Shown here one piece after another: positions 50,729 through 59,055 of a stretch of DNA of 64,000 bases. Source of the DNA: Micromonospora sp. MH99 (lineage in GTDB: Bacteria; Actinomycetota; Actinomycetes; Mycobacteriales; Micromonosporaceae); NCBI RefSeq assembly GCF_021442385.1, contig NZ_MUZA01000006.1, positions 1 to 64,000 on the forward strand. Direction: 5' to 3'. The stretch's first letter is position 1. Each line of letters opens with the position of its first letter. The notes below the pieces were generated by a model, which searched no databases, was not told where the DNA came from, and saw nothing but the letters and a program-made list of their open reading frames with translations. Position numbers and translations under genes: made by a program.

Positions 50729-51766
50729 GTGACTGGTCAGGGCGGGATCGTCCACATCGGGGGTTACACCGCGCAGAGCGGAGGGCGGGGCAGCGGCATC
50801 GTCGCCGCTCACCGGGACCCGGCAACCGGGGTGCTGACCTCCCTCGGCACGGTGGCGGTCACGCCGTCGCCGTCGTTCCTCGTGCGGCATCCCACCCGTC
50901 CGGTGCTCTACGCGGTCAATGAGCTGACCGACGGGGCGATCAGCGCCTGGCAGGTCGGTCCGGACGGCGCGCTGGACGCGCTCGGCAGCTTCTCGACCGG
51001 CGGCGCCGAGCCCTGTCACCTGGCGGTGCTGCCCGACGGTGACCATCTGGCGGCGGCCAACTACGGCGGCGGCAGCGTCGCGGTCTTCCCGCTCGACGCG
51101 CAGGGCGTTCCCGGCGAGCGCACCGATCTGGTGGTGCACGAGGGGCACGGCCCCGACCCGGAACGCCAGGACCGGGCGCACGCCCACATGGTCTCCCCGG
51201 GCCGGGGTCGGGGGCCGCTGCTGGCGGTGGATCTCGGCACCGACTCGGTCTACCGGTACGACCTGGACGGCGCGAGCGGGCGGCTGGTCCCGCGCGGTCC
51301 GCGGATGCGGACGGCGCCCGGCACCGGGCCCCGGCACCTGGCCCGCCATCCCGACGGCCGGCGCTGCTATCTGGTCGGCGAGCTGGACGCCTCGGTCACC
51401 GCGTACGAGTTGACCGACGACGGGGCGCTGCACCAGCGTGGCCGGGTCGAGGCGAGTGAGCGGGCGGGCCACGTCCAGCCGTCGGAGGTCGCGGTCGACC
51501 CGGACGGCCGTTTCCTCTACGTCGCCAACCGCGGGGTCGGCACCATCGCCGTCTTCGACCTGGCCGGTGAGCTGCCCGAGCTGGTGGCCGAAGTGGACAC
51601 CGGCGGTGAGTGGCCGCGGCACTTCGCCCTCATCGGGGAGCACCTGTACGTCGCCGACGAGCGGGCGGACATGGTGCGGGCCTTCCGGCGGGACGCGAGC
51701 ACCGGCATCCCGGCTCCGGTCGGCGAGCCCGTCGCGGTGGCGAGCCCGACCTGCGTGCTGCCGTGA
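50729..51766 (+). CDS. Lactonase family protein (6-phosphogluconolactonase-type beta-propeller)
   Basis: A 345-residue seven-bladed beta-propeller lactonase (Pgl/YbhE family). Blades are marked by repeated turn motifs such as HPTRPVLYAVNE, HLAVLPDGDHLAAANYGGGSVAVFPL, RAHAHMVSPGRGRGPLLAVDLGTDSVYRYDL, GPRHLARHPDGRRCYLVGELDASVTAYEL, QPSEVAVDPDGRFLYVANRGVGTIAVFDL and WPRHFALIGEHLYVADERADMVRAF. Residues conserved in this family include the His in AHAHMV and GPRHL. It may hydrolyse 6-phosphogluconolactone or another sugar lactone; the substrate is not proven by sequence. GTG 50729 follows AAGGGG at 8 bases. Not obviously part of a pathway with its neighbours. Confidence 0.88.
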   Translation: MTGQGGIVHIGGYTAQSGGRGSGIVAAHRDPATGVLTSLGTVAVTPSPSFLVRHPTRPVLYAVNELTDGAISAWQVGPDGALDALGSFSTGGAEPCHLAVLPDGDHLAAANYGGGSVAVFPLDAQGVPGERTDLVVHEGHGPDPERQDRAHAHMVSPGRGRGPLLAVDLGTDSVYRYDLDGASGRLVPRGPRMRTAPGTGPRHLARHPDGRRCYLVGELDASVTAYELTDDGALHQRGRVEASERAGHVQPSEVAVDPDGRFLYVANRGVGTIAVFDLAGELPELVAEVDTGGEWPRHFALIGEHLYVADERADMVRAFRRDASTGIPAPVGEPVAVASPTCVLP

Positions 51767-51931
51767 GTTGGTCGGGCGGCGGGACCGGACGTGAGAGAGA
51801 AACCGGTTTGGCAACGGCGTGGGGCCATCTCGTCACACTCTGTTGCTAAAAAGTGATCAACTGTTTCTCCTGCGTAACTTTAGTCCGAACGGATGTGGCA
51901 GAGACGGCACCTAATACGCAAGATGGTCAGC

Positions 51932-53686
51932 GTGTCAGCAGGCCGCCATCGCATGCGTTCGAAACTCCATCTAGCAGCCGCCGCCGCGACGGCGACGGTT
52001 CTCGTCGTCACCACCGGCGTCTGGTTCGGCTATAAGGAGCTGATCCAGCCCAGCTGTTCAGGAGAGATTCGACTCGCCGTCGCGGTCGCCTCCGAGCTGG
52101 CGCCCGCGGTGGACGCCGCCGCGTCCCAGTGGGTCAAGGACGGCGCCGCGGTCGGCCCCACCTGCATCCGGGTGGACGTCTCGGCGTCCGACCCGGTCGA
52201 CGTGGCCGCCGTGGTGGCCGCGAAGCACGGTGCCGTGCTGGCCGGCGTCGGTCAGGCCAGCGGAACGGCTGTCACCCCGGACGTCTGGGTGCCGGACTCG
52301 TCGACCTGGCTGCTGCGACTGAAGAAGGACGCCACCGCGTTCGCGCCGACCAACGGCGCCTCCATCGCGCGCAGCCCCGTCGTCGTGGCGATGCCCGAGC
52401 CGGTGGCCACGCGGCTGGGCTGGCCCAACGCCAAGTTCACCTGGACCGATCTGCTCAAGCAGGTCAACAGCAGCAAGCCGCTGCGTACCGGCATCGTCGA
52501 GCCGACCCGGGACGCGGCCGGCCTGTCCGGCCTGCTCTCGCTGACCACGGCCGCCAGCGGCTCCGGCGGGGACGCGCAGCGCAAAACCGTCGGCGCGCTG
52601 CGGGCGCTGGCCACGGGTCGCTCCTCGCTCCGCAACGACCTGCTGGCCCGCTTCCCGACCGCCACGGACCCGACGTCCATCGCGAGCGCGCTCGGAGCGG
52701 CGGCGCTCTCCGAAGAAGACGTGATCGCCTACAACAGCAAGAAGCCCCCGGTGCCGCTCGCCGCGCTCTACATGGAGCCGGCCCCGATGCCGCTGGACTA
52801 CCCGTACGCGGTGCTGCCCGGCATCGAGCCGACCAAGGCGGCCGCGGCGAAGGTGCTGTTCGAGCTGCTCACCGCCCCGAAGTTCCGCGACCGGCTGGCG
52901 GCGCAGTCGCTGCGCGGTCCGGACGGCAACTGGGGCGCCGGCTTCAACGCGCCGCAGGGCGCCCCGAGCCCGGCCGGCGGCGCGTCGACCGCACCGGCGG
53001 CCGGCGGCACCGCGGCGGGCGGCCTGGACCCGGCCGCGATACAGCGTGTCGTCTCCAGCTGGTCGATCGCCACCCAGTCCGGCCGGATGCTCGCCGTCAT
53101 CGACGTCTCCGGCTCGATGAAGGACCAGGTGCCCAGCGCCAACAACCGCAGCCGCGAGGAGGTCACCGTGGACGCGGCCCGCCGCGGCCTGGGCCTCTTC
53201 GACGACTCCTGGTCCATCGGCCTGTGGACCTTCTCCACGAAGTTGGTCGGCAACCGGGACTACCGGGAACTGGTCCCGATCGGGCCGCTCTCCGGCCAGC
53301 GGACGCAGTTGGAGGGGGCGCTGGCCACGATCAAGCCGTCCAGCGGTGACACCGGCCTCTACGACACCATGCTGGCCGCGTACCAGGCGGTGCAGGAGGA
53401 CTGGCAGCCCGGCCGGGTCAACTCGATCGTGCTGTTCACCGACGGCAAGAACGAGGACGACAACGGTCTCAACCAGGCGCAACTGCTCGCCAAGCTCAAG
53501 CAGATCGCCGACCCGGAGCGGCCCGTGCAGGTCATCATGATCGGTATCGGCGAGGGCGTCAGCAAGACCGAGTTGGAGTCGATCACCAAGGTGACCGGCG
53601 GCGACGTGTTCGTCACCAAGGACCCGAACGAGATCGGCAGCATCTTCCTCACCGCCATCGCGCGCCGCCCCCCGGCGCCGCGCTGA
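51932..53686 (+). CDS. Exported substrate-binding-like plus von Willebrand factor A protein
   Basis: A membrane-anchored protein of about 584 residues. After a basic start and one helix (LHLAAAAATATVLVVTTGVWFGY) comes a type-2 periplasmic-binding-like domain (about residues 45-330: GEIRLAVAVASELAPAVDAAASQWVKDG, TPDVWVPDSSTWLLRL, ARSPVVVAMPEPVATRLGW). A 35-residue Gly/Ala/Pro linker leads to a VWA domain with a complete metal-ion-dependent adhesion site: DVSGSMKD, then TGLYDT and FTDGKNEDD. The two domains together suggest an extracytoplasmic binding or adhesion role. Start uncertain: I use GTG 51932 (MSAGRHRM), but ATG 51923 or 51893 are possible and none has a good ribosome site. A perfect terminator follows. 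Confidence 0.82.
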   Translation: MSAGRHRMRSKLHLAAAAATATVLVVTTGVWFGYKELIQPSCSGEIRLAVAVASELAPAVDAAASQWVKDGAAVGPTCIRVDVSASDPVDVAAVVAAKHGAVLAGVGQASGTAVTPDVWVPDSSTWLLRLKKDATAFAPTNGASIARSPVVVAMPEPVATRLGWPNAKFTWTDLLKQVNSSKPLRTGIVEPTRDAAGLSGLLSLTTAASGSGGDAQRKTVGALRALATGRSSLRNDLLARFPTATDPTSIASALGAAALSEEDVIAYNSKKPPVPLAALYMEPAPMPLDYPYAVLPGIEPTKAAAAKVLFELLTAPKFRDRLAAQSLRGPDGNWGAGFNAPQGAPSPAGGASTAPAAGGTAAGGLDPAAIQRVVSSWSIATQSGRMLAVIDVSGSMKDQVPSANNRSREEVTVDAARRGLGLFDDSWSIGLWTFSTKLVGNRDYRELVPIGPLSGQRTQLEGALATIKPSSGDTGLYDTMLAAYQAVQEDWQPGRVNSIVLFTDGKNEDDNGLNQAQLLAKLKQIADPERPVQVIMIGIGEGVSKTELESITKVTGGDVFVTKDPNEIGSIFLTAIARRPPAPR

Positions 53687-53705
53687 CCGGCCGCACAGCA
53701 GGAGA

Positions 53706-53745
53706 AACCCGCCGTACCGCGTCAGCGGTACGGCGGGTTCCTTTT
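53706..53745 (+). terminator. Intrinsic terminator after the VWA gene
   Basis: A perfect 15-bp stem, AACCCGCCGTACCGC at 53706-53720 with 53725-53739 over GTCA, is followed by CCTTTT. The sequence from 53746 to 53899 is AT-richer, has no gene, and probably holds the sugar transferase promoter. Confidence 0.92.
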
Positions 53746-53899
53746 ATGGCCGCAGGGTTGAAGAAAAGTGACGGCAATACGTCGGAAGCAATCGGCAGTC
53801 ATAGTTATCAGGGCAGGATGTCGACGTGTCCCGGCATCGTCCGTCCGCCTCCGGTCCGACTCGTCGGCCGGGGCCGTCCTGAGCAGAGTGGGAGGGCCG

Positions 53900-55384
53900 G
53901 TGACCGCGGCGACCCTGTTGACCCCTGCCAGCACCTCGGCGACTCCGGAAGGCCCGCCGAACGGGCTGGTGGCCCGCTCCGACGAACGGTCCTACGTCCG
54001 GGTCCTGGTCGTGCTGGACACCACCATCCTCATCATCGCGCTGCTCGTCGGGTACGTCGGCCGGTTCGGGGACGAGGAGCCGGTCGGCTCCAAGATCCCG
54101 TACGTGCTGGTGGCGCCGGGGTTGGTCCTGGCCTGGCTGATCTCCCTCAAGGCGCTCGGCTGCTACGACGACCGGGTCGTCGGCTACGGGGCGGACGAGT
54201 ACCGGCGGGTCAGCTCGGCGAGCCTGCGGCTGGCCGGCGCGATCGCCATCGCTGGCTACATCGCCGACGTCGGCGTCTCCCGGGGTTTCCTCGGCATCTC
54301 GTTCGCGGTCGGCACCCTCGGGCTGGAGGTGACCCGGTTCGTCGCGCGCAAACGCCTGCACCGGGCCCGCTCGAAGGGCGCCGGCTGGTCGCGCAAGGTG
54401 CTCGTGGTCGGCGACACCGCACACGTCCTGGAGTTGGTGCACACCCTGCGCCGGGAGCCGTACGCCGGCTATCAGGTGGTCGGCGCGTGCATCCCCGACG
54501 CGCTGCTCGCTCCGGTGGCCCAGCGGCTCGGTGACGTGCCGGTGGTGGGTTCGTTCCGGGGCATCCCGGAGGCCGCCACCGCGATCGGGGCGGACACGGT
54601 CGCGGTGACCGCCTCCGGTGAGCTGACGGCGGCCCGACTGCGTCGGCTCGGTTGGCAGTTGGAGGGGACCGGCGTCGACCTCGTCGTGGCACCCGCGCTT
54701 ACCGACGTGGCCGGCCCGCGCATCCACACCCGTCCGGTCGCCGGGCTCCCGCTGATCCACGTCGAGGCGCCCGAGTTCCGCGGTGCCCGCAAGCTGGTCA
54801 AGGGGTTCGTCGACAGGTCCGCGTCGTCGCTGGCGTTGGCGTTGCTGCTGCCGCTGATCGCGGTCATCGCGGTGGCCATCAAACTGGACAGCCGGGGTCC
54901 GGTGCTCTTCCGCCAGGTCCGGGTGGGTCGGGGCGGGCAGGAGTTCGGCGTGTTCAAGTTCCGGACGATGGTGGTCAACGCCGACGCGCTGCTCGCCGAG
55001 CTGGCGACCCGCAACGAGACCGACGGCCTGATGTTCAAGATGCGCGACGACCCCCGGGTGACCCGGGTCGGCCGGCTGCTGCGCAAGTGGTCGCTCGACG
55101 AGCTGCCGCAGCTGGTCAACGTGCTGCTGGGCCAGATGAGCCTGGTCGGGCCGCGTCCACCGCTGCCCTCGGAGGTCGCCCGCTACGACGGTGACGTGGC
55201 CCGGCGGCTGCTGGTCAAGCCCGGCATGACCGGGCTGTGGCAGGTCAGCGGCCGGTCCGACCTGAGCTGGGAGGACGGCATCCGACTCGATCTCTACTAC
55301 GTGGAGAACTGGTCGCTCGCCGCCGACCTCACCATCCTCTGGAAGACCGCCGGCGCGGTGCTGAACAGCCGCGGCGCGTACTGA
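53900..55384 (+). CDS. Polyprenyl-phosphate sugar-1-phosphate transferase (exopolysaccharide initiation)
   Basis: A 494-residue integral membrane protein that transfers a sugar-1-phosphate to undecaprenyl phosphate to start a surface polysaccharide repeat. Four N-terminal helices (about residues 32-140) are followed by a Rossmann-like CoA-binding-type domain (KVLVVGDTAHVLELVHTLRRE, GADTVAVTASGEL), a fifth helix (LALALLLPLIAVIAVAIKL) and the catalytic bacterial sugar transferase domain: DSRGPVLFRQVRVGRGGQEFGVFKFRTM, DELPQLVNVLLGQMSLVGPRPPLPSE and KPGMTGLWQVSGRSDLSWEDGIRLDLYYVENWS. GTG 53900 follows GGGAGGG. No other polysaccharide gene is in view, so the product is unknown. It is convergent with the phosphatase gene, 10 bases apart. 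Confidence 0.92.
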   Translation: MTAATLLTPASTSATPEGPPNGLVARSDERSYVRVLVVLDTTILIIALLVGYVGRFGDEEPVGSKIPYVLVAPGLVLAWLISLKALGCYDDRVVGYGADEYRRVSSASLRLAGAIAIAGYIADVGVSRGFLGISFAVGTLGLEVTRFVARKRLHRARSKGAGWSRKVLVVGDTAHVLELVHTLRREPYAGYQVVGACIPDALLAPVAQRLGDVPVVGSFRGIPEAATAIGADTVAVTASGELTAARLRRLGWQLEGTGVDLVVAPALTDVAGPRIHTRPVAGLPLIHVEAPEFRGARKLVKGFVDRSASSLALALLLPLIAVIAVAIKLDSRGPVLFRQVRVGRGGQEFGVFKFRTMVVNADALLAELATRNETDGLMFKMRDDPRVTRVGRLLRKWSLDELPQLVNVLLGQMSLVGPRPPLPSEVARYDGDVARRLLVKPGMTGLWQVSGRSDLSWEDGIRLDLYYVENWSLAADLTILWKTAGAVLNSRGAY

Positions 55385-55394
55385 CCGCCGCCGT

Positions 55395-56525
55395 TCACTC
55401 CTGCGGGCCGGTCCAGTCCAGGCAGACCACCACGGCGTCGTCGACGAGGTCGCCGGCCACGAACGCGCGCAGGTCACCGATCAGCGACCGTACGGCGTCC
55501 AGCGGCTCCATCGGGCCCGTCCGGCGCAGGAACCGGTCCAGTGCCGTCTCGCCGTAGCGCACGCTCTGCCCGGTGGCCTCCACCACGCCGTCGCTGACCA
55601 CGAAGAGCCGGTCGCCGCGTTCCAGCGTGAACGTCTGCTCGTGGTAGTCGGTCGCCTCGAACATGCCGAGCGGGAACTGCGCCTCCAGCGGTTGCTCGGT
55701 GACCTCCCCGTGCCGCAGCAGGACGAGCCGTGGCGAGCCGGCGTCCACCACTGTCATCGTCCCGGAGCGCAGGTCCAGCTCCATCAACAGCACGGAGAGG
55801 TGCCGCTTGCCCCGGTACTCGTCGTAGATGGCCTGGTCGGCGAGGGCGGCCTGATCACCCAGACCGAGGCCGGCCCGGCGGGCGTTGCGCAGCGCGTGGG
55901 TGGCCAGCGACGTGAGCAGGGACGCCGCGACGCCCTCACCCGTTCCGTTGACCGTGGAGAGCCAGAGCTTCTGCCCGTCGTCGGACCAGTCGAAGCTGTC
56001 CCCCCGCACGGCGTACGCCGGCTCCAGCTGCCCGGCCAGGCTGAACGAGGGGCGGATCCGGCTGCGGCCGGGGAGCAGGTCCCACTGCATCTCGGCGGCC
56101 AGCGTGAGTCGCTGGCTGCGCCGCGCGACGCTGTAGACGTCGGTGCCGGGGGAGACCGCCGCCAGCTCGTGCGCGAGCGCGGTGGCGATGTCGGCCAGCT
56201 CACCGAGCACGGCCGGGTCGTCGGCCACCGGCGCCAGGCGCAGGACGCCCCGCCGCTCGCCGCGCATGCTGACCGGCACCCAGGCGGTGCCCTCGACCAG
56301 CAGGGGCGCCTGGTGGTCGAAGGCCCGCCAGGCGGGGTGCCCGGCGCCCCGGAGGGGGTCACCCTCGGTGAGTGGCAGCAGCTCCGAGAGGCGGTAGTCG
56401 ACCTGGTAGAGCTCCGCTTCGGTGATCCCGTACGCCTCGTCGAGAATTCCCGCGATGCCGCCCACCAGACGGTCGACAGGTGTCTCGTTCAGGGTACGTC
56501 GTGCCCGATTGACCGGTTCGCTCAT
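55395..56525 (-). CDS. SpoIIE-type PP2C phosphatase-like protein with an altered metal motif
   Basis: A 376-residue protein with a GAF-like N-terminal half (ELYQVDYRLSELLPLTEGDPLRGAGHPAWRAFDHQAPLLVEGTAWVPVSMRGERRGVLRLAPV) and a SpoIIE/PP2C domain (about 175-376). RGDSFDWSDDG and VVSDGVVEA and DDAVVVCLDW are present, but the second metal motif, usually FDxMGHG or GDVxGxG, reads VNGTGEG, so the usual Asp is replaced. It may be a pseudophosphatase or bind metal differently; I recall NGxGEG versions elsewhere, so this is probably a subfamily trait. ATG 56525 follows AAGGAGG. It is divergent from the MarR gene, 57 bases between starts, and may regulate through an anti-sigma/anti-anti-sigma switch. 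Confidence 0.85.
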   Translation of the reverse strand: MSEPVNRARRTLNETPVDRLVGGIAGILDEAYGITEAELYQVDYRLSELLPLTEGDPLRGAGHPAWRAFDHQAPLLVEGTAWVPVSMRGERRGVLRLAPVADDPAVLGELADIATALAHELAAVSPGTDVYSVARRSQRLTLAAEMQWDLLPGRSRIRPSFSLAGQLEPAYAVRGDSFDWSDDGQKLWLSTVNGTGEGVAASLLTSLATHALRNARRAGLGLGDQAALADQAIYDEYRGKRHLSVLLMELDLRSGTMTVVDAGSPRLVLLRHGEVTEQPLEAQFPLGMFEATDYHEQTFTLERGDRLFVVSDGVVEATGQSVRYGETALDRFLRRTGPMEPLDAVRSLIGDLRAFVAGDLVDDAVVVCLDWTGPQE

Positions 56526-56582
56526 CAGGCCTCCTTGATCAAAGCTCGACGACCAGTGGCTTCGGAGTAGTCTCGGGCCACC

Positions 56583-57263
56583 ATGGCCGAAGAACACGGT
56601 CCACCGGACCCTGCGACGAGTATGGCTGCCGCATTGGACGCGGCGGCGGGTGCCCTGCTGGGCGTATGGGACTCCGCCCGGGAGGCGACCGCCAGCCGGG
56701 TCTCCGGAGCCCAACTACGGGCTGTGATGGTGGTCGAGCAACACGACGGGATCAACCTACGCCGGCTCGCCACCCGCCTGGACATGTTGCTCAGTTCCGC
56801 CAGCCGGCTCTGCGACCGCCTGGTGGCGGCCGGCATGCTGGAGCGCGAGCCGGGCCGCTTCGACCGGCGGGAGATCTCCCTGCATCTCACCCCGGAGGCC
56901 CGTCGACTCCTCACCGAGCTGCGCGCGGACCGCCAGAAGCGGATTTCCGCCGTGCTGGCGGCGATGACGCCGGCAGGCCGGGCCGCCCTGGTGAGCGGGA
57001 TGCGGGAGTTCGACGACGCGGCCCGTCGGCAGCAGGCGCGCAGCGGCTCGGCGCCGGATGACGGGGACCGGCCGCCGGGGCGGGACGACTGGCCGGACGA
57101 CGCGGACCCGCGGGACCCGGACCGGCCCACCAGGCCGGCGAGGGACTCGTCGGAGCACCCGGAGCCGTCGACCCGAGCGGTGTGGCAGAGCGGCCCCGAG
57201 CGGGCGGTGGGCCCGGCCCGCGAATGGCCCACCGGTGAGCCGCCGGTGGCCCGGACCGCCTGA
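56583..57263 (+). CDS. MarR-family transcriptional regulator with acidic tail
   Basis: A 226-residue winged-helix regulator. The DNA-binding part spans about residues 35-125 (VSGAQLRAVMVVEQHDGINLRRLATRLDMLLSSASRLCDRLVAAGMLEREPGRFDRREISLHLTPEARRLL), with recognition helix SSASRLCDRL and the DRR wing. Residues 150-226 are a Pro/Asp/Arg-rich disordered tail not usual in MarR proteins. It lies between two SpoIIE-type phosphatase genes. The 57-base divergent gap with the first phosphatase is a natural place for its operator. ATG 56583 is the obvious start. It converges with the second phosphatase, with one base between the stops. Confidence 0.87.
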   Translation: MAEEHGPPDPATSMAAALDAAAGALLGVWDSAREATASRVSGAQLRAVMVVEQHDGINLRRLATRLDMLLSSASRLCDRLVAAGMLEREPGRFDRREISLHLTPEARRLLTELRADRQKRISAVLAAMTPAGRAALVSGMREFDDAARRQQARSGSAPDDGDRPPGRDDWPDDADPRDPDRPTRPARDSSEHPEPSTRAVWQSGPERAVGPAREWPTGEPPVARTA

Positions 57264-57264
57264 C

Positions 57265-58938
57265 TCAGGCCGGCGTCGACGCGCACACCGCCAGCATGGC
57301 GATGTCGTCGTGCGCCTGCCCGTCCAGCCATTCGTCCACCACCTGGAGCAGCCTGTCGACAAGCGCGGCCGGAGGCAGCCCGGCCGCGGCGGCGAGCGCG
57401 GCGCGCAGCCGCTGCGCACCGAACTTCTCGGCGTGGATCGGTCCGCCGTTCGCCTCGGTCACCCCGTCGGTGTACGCGAGGAGCAGGTCGCCCGGGTCGA
57501 GGTGCACCCGGGCCTCGGCGAACCGGGCGTCGGCCAGCGCGCCGACCGGCATTCCACCCACCGGAACCGGGACCACCGAACCGGCGGCGGTGACCAGCAG
57601 CGGCGCGGGGTGGCCGCCGCCGGCGATCCGGATGTCCACCCCCGCCGGCCCGCGCTCCAGTGACCCGAGCAGCAGGGTGGTGAGCTGGCTGCGCCGTGCG
57701 GCGTCGGGCGCGTCGAACAGGGTGCGGTTGAGCAGGTGGATCAGCTCCAGCGGTCGCTGCTCGACCAGTCGCAGGGTCTGCAGCGACTGGCGGACCCGGC
57801 CGGTGAGCACTGCCGCACCGACGCCCTTGCCGGACACGTCGCCCAACGCGAACAGCGCGCCCCGCGCGTGCGGGAAGACCTCGTAGAAGTCGCCGCCGAT
57901 GCGCAGCGTGTCCCCGGCGGCCCGGTAGCCGCCGGCCATGCGCACCCCGGGCACCGCCGGCAGCTCCGGCGGGAGCAGGCTGGTCTGCAACACCCGGGCC
58001 AGGTGGGCCTGCTCGCCGTACAGCTCGGCGGCGGCCAGCGCCGCGCCGGCCCGTGCGGCGAACTCGCGGGCCAGCTCGACGTCGCGTGGGTCGAAGCCGG
58101 CCCGCCCGGCACGGCGGACCAGCACCAGCGCGCCGGCCGACCCCCCGGAACCGGGCATCGGGCTGACCAGCACCGCGCCCGGCCGGCCGAACCCCTGTGG
58201 AAGCACGGCGCTCAGGTCCGCGTCCTCGGCGTCCCGCCGAGGGCTCGGCTCGGTGGGTACGCCGTCGAGCGCCTCGCTGAGGCCGGGGACGGCGTCGGCC
58301 AGCTCCGGGCCGGCGACCCCGGTGACCGGCGCGGGGTCACCGTCGGCGTACCGCGTCCAGCGCGGGTGCGGCTCGGCCGGCGCGGGCGGCCGGAGCACCG
58401 CCACCGCCGCGTCGGCCAGGTACGGCACGGCGAGGGCGGCGGTGGTGCGGAGCGTCTGGTCCCGGTGCAGGGACAGCCCGAGCCGGCTGCCGGCCTGGGC
58501 GAGGAACGCCGTACGGGAGCGTTCGGCCAGCAGGGCGTCGGTGCGGGCGTGTTCCTCGGTGACGTCCCGGACGTACCAGGCGTACCGGCTGCCGGCGAGC
58601 TGCCGTCGACCACCCCGCAGGTGCCGGCCGTGGTGCTCGGCGTCAAAGCTCTCGGCGCCGTCCCGGACGGCCCGGGCCAGTGCCGCCACCTGACACTCGG
58701 ACAGCTCGACACCCGCGACGATCTCCGGGAGCAGGTGGGCGGCCCGGGCGTTGACGAGGGTGACCCGGCCGGTCTCGTCGGTCGTCAGCACGGCCTCGGC
58801 GAGCCCGTCGAGCAGTTCGCGGGCCAGCGGCGAGTCGGCCGGCAGCGTACCGCCGCCGGATTGGCGGGTCGGTCGGTGCGACGCCTGCCCGTCGCCGTCG
58901 ACCGGACCGGCGATGCCGCCCCGTCGGGTCGTGGTCAC
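57265..58938 (-). CDS. PAS/GAF-SpoIIE serine phosphatase (RsbU-type)
   Basis: A protein of about 557 residues. A PAS-like N-terminal part (LLDGLAEAVLTTDETGRVTLVNARAAHLLPEIVAG near residue 40) is followed by a short coil (RDVTEEHARTDALLAERSRTAFLAQAGSRLGLSLHRDQTLRTTAALAVPYLAD), a GAF-like domain and a C-terminal PP2C domain with intact metal motifs: GGDFYEVF, GDVSGKGVGAAVL, AYTDGVTEA and HDDIAMLAV. It would dephosphorylate an anti-sigma-factor antagonist in a partner-switching cascade; no antagonist or anti-sigma gene is adjacent. I use GTG 58938 (MTTTRRGG); an upstream start at 59043 gives Arg-rich sequence. Its catalytic motifs contrast with the altered ones in the neighbouring paralogue. Confidence 0.88.
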   Translation of the reverse strand: MTTTRRGGIAGPVDGDGQASHRPTRQSGGGTLPADSPLARELLDGLAEAVLTTDETGRVTLVNARAAHLLPEIVAGVELSECQVAALARAVRDGAESFDAEHHGRHLRGGRRQLAGSRYAWYVRDVTEEHARTDALLAERSRTAFLAQAGSRLGLSLHRDQTLRTTAALAVPYLADAAVAVLRPPAPAEPHPRWTRYADGDPAPVTGVAGPELADAVPGLSEALDGVPTEPSPRRDAEDADLSAVLPQGFGRPGAVLVSPMPGSGGSAGALVLVRRAGRAGFDPRDVELAREFAARAGAALAAAELYGEQAHLARVLQTSLLPPELPAVPGVRMAGGYRAAGDTLRIGGDFYEVFPHARGALFALGDVSGKGVGAAVLTGRVRQSLQTLRLVEQRPLELIHLLNRTLFDAPDAARRSQLTTLLLGSLERGPAGVDIRIAGGGHPAPLLVTAAGSVVPVPVGGMPVGALADARFAEARVHLDPGDLLLAYTDGVTEANGGPIHAEKFGAQRLRAALAAAAGLPPAALVDRLLQVVDEWLDGQAHDDIAMLAVCASTPA

Positions 58939-59055
58939 GGCCCGACGCCGCCGGGTGTCCGACGACCTGTACGCATGCTGCTCCCGGCTCCTCGCCTGCC
59001 GATCGTTGCTCGACGGCAAGCGTACCGAGCCGTACCGGCGCACGCCCAGAGCGCG

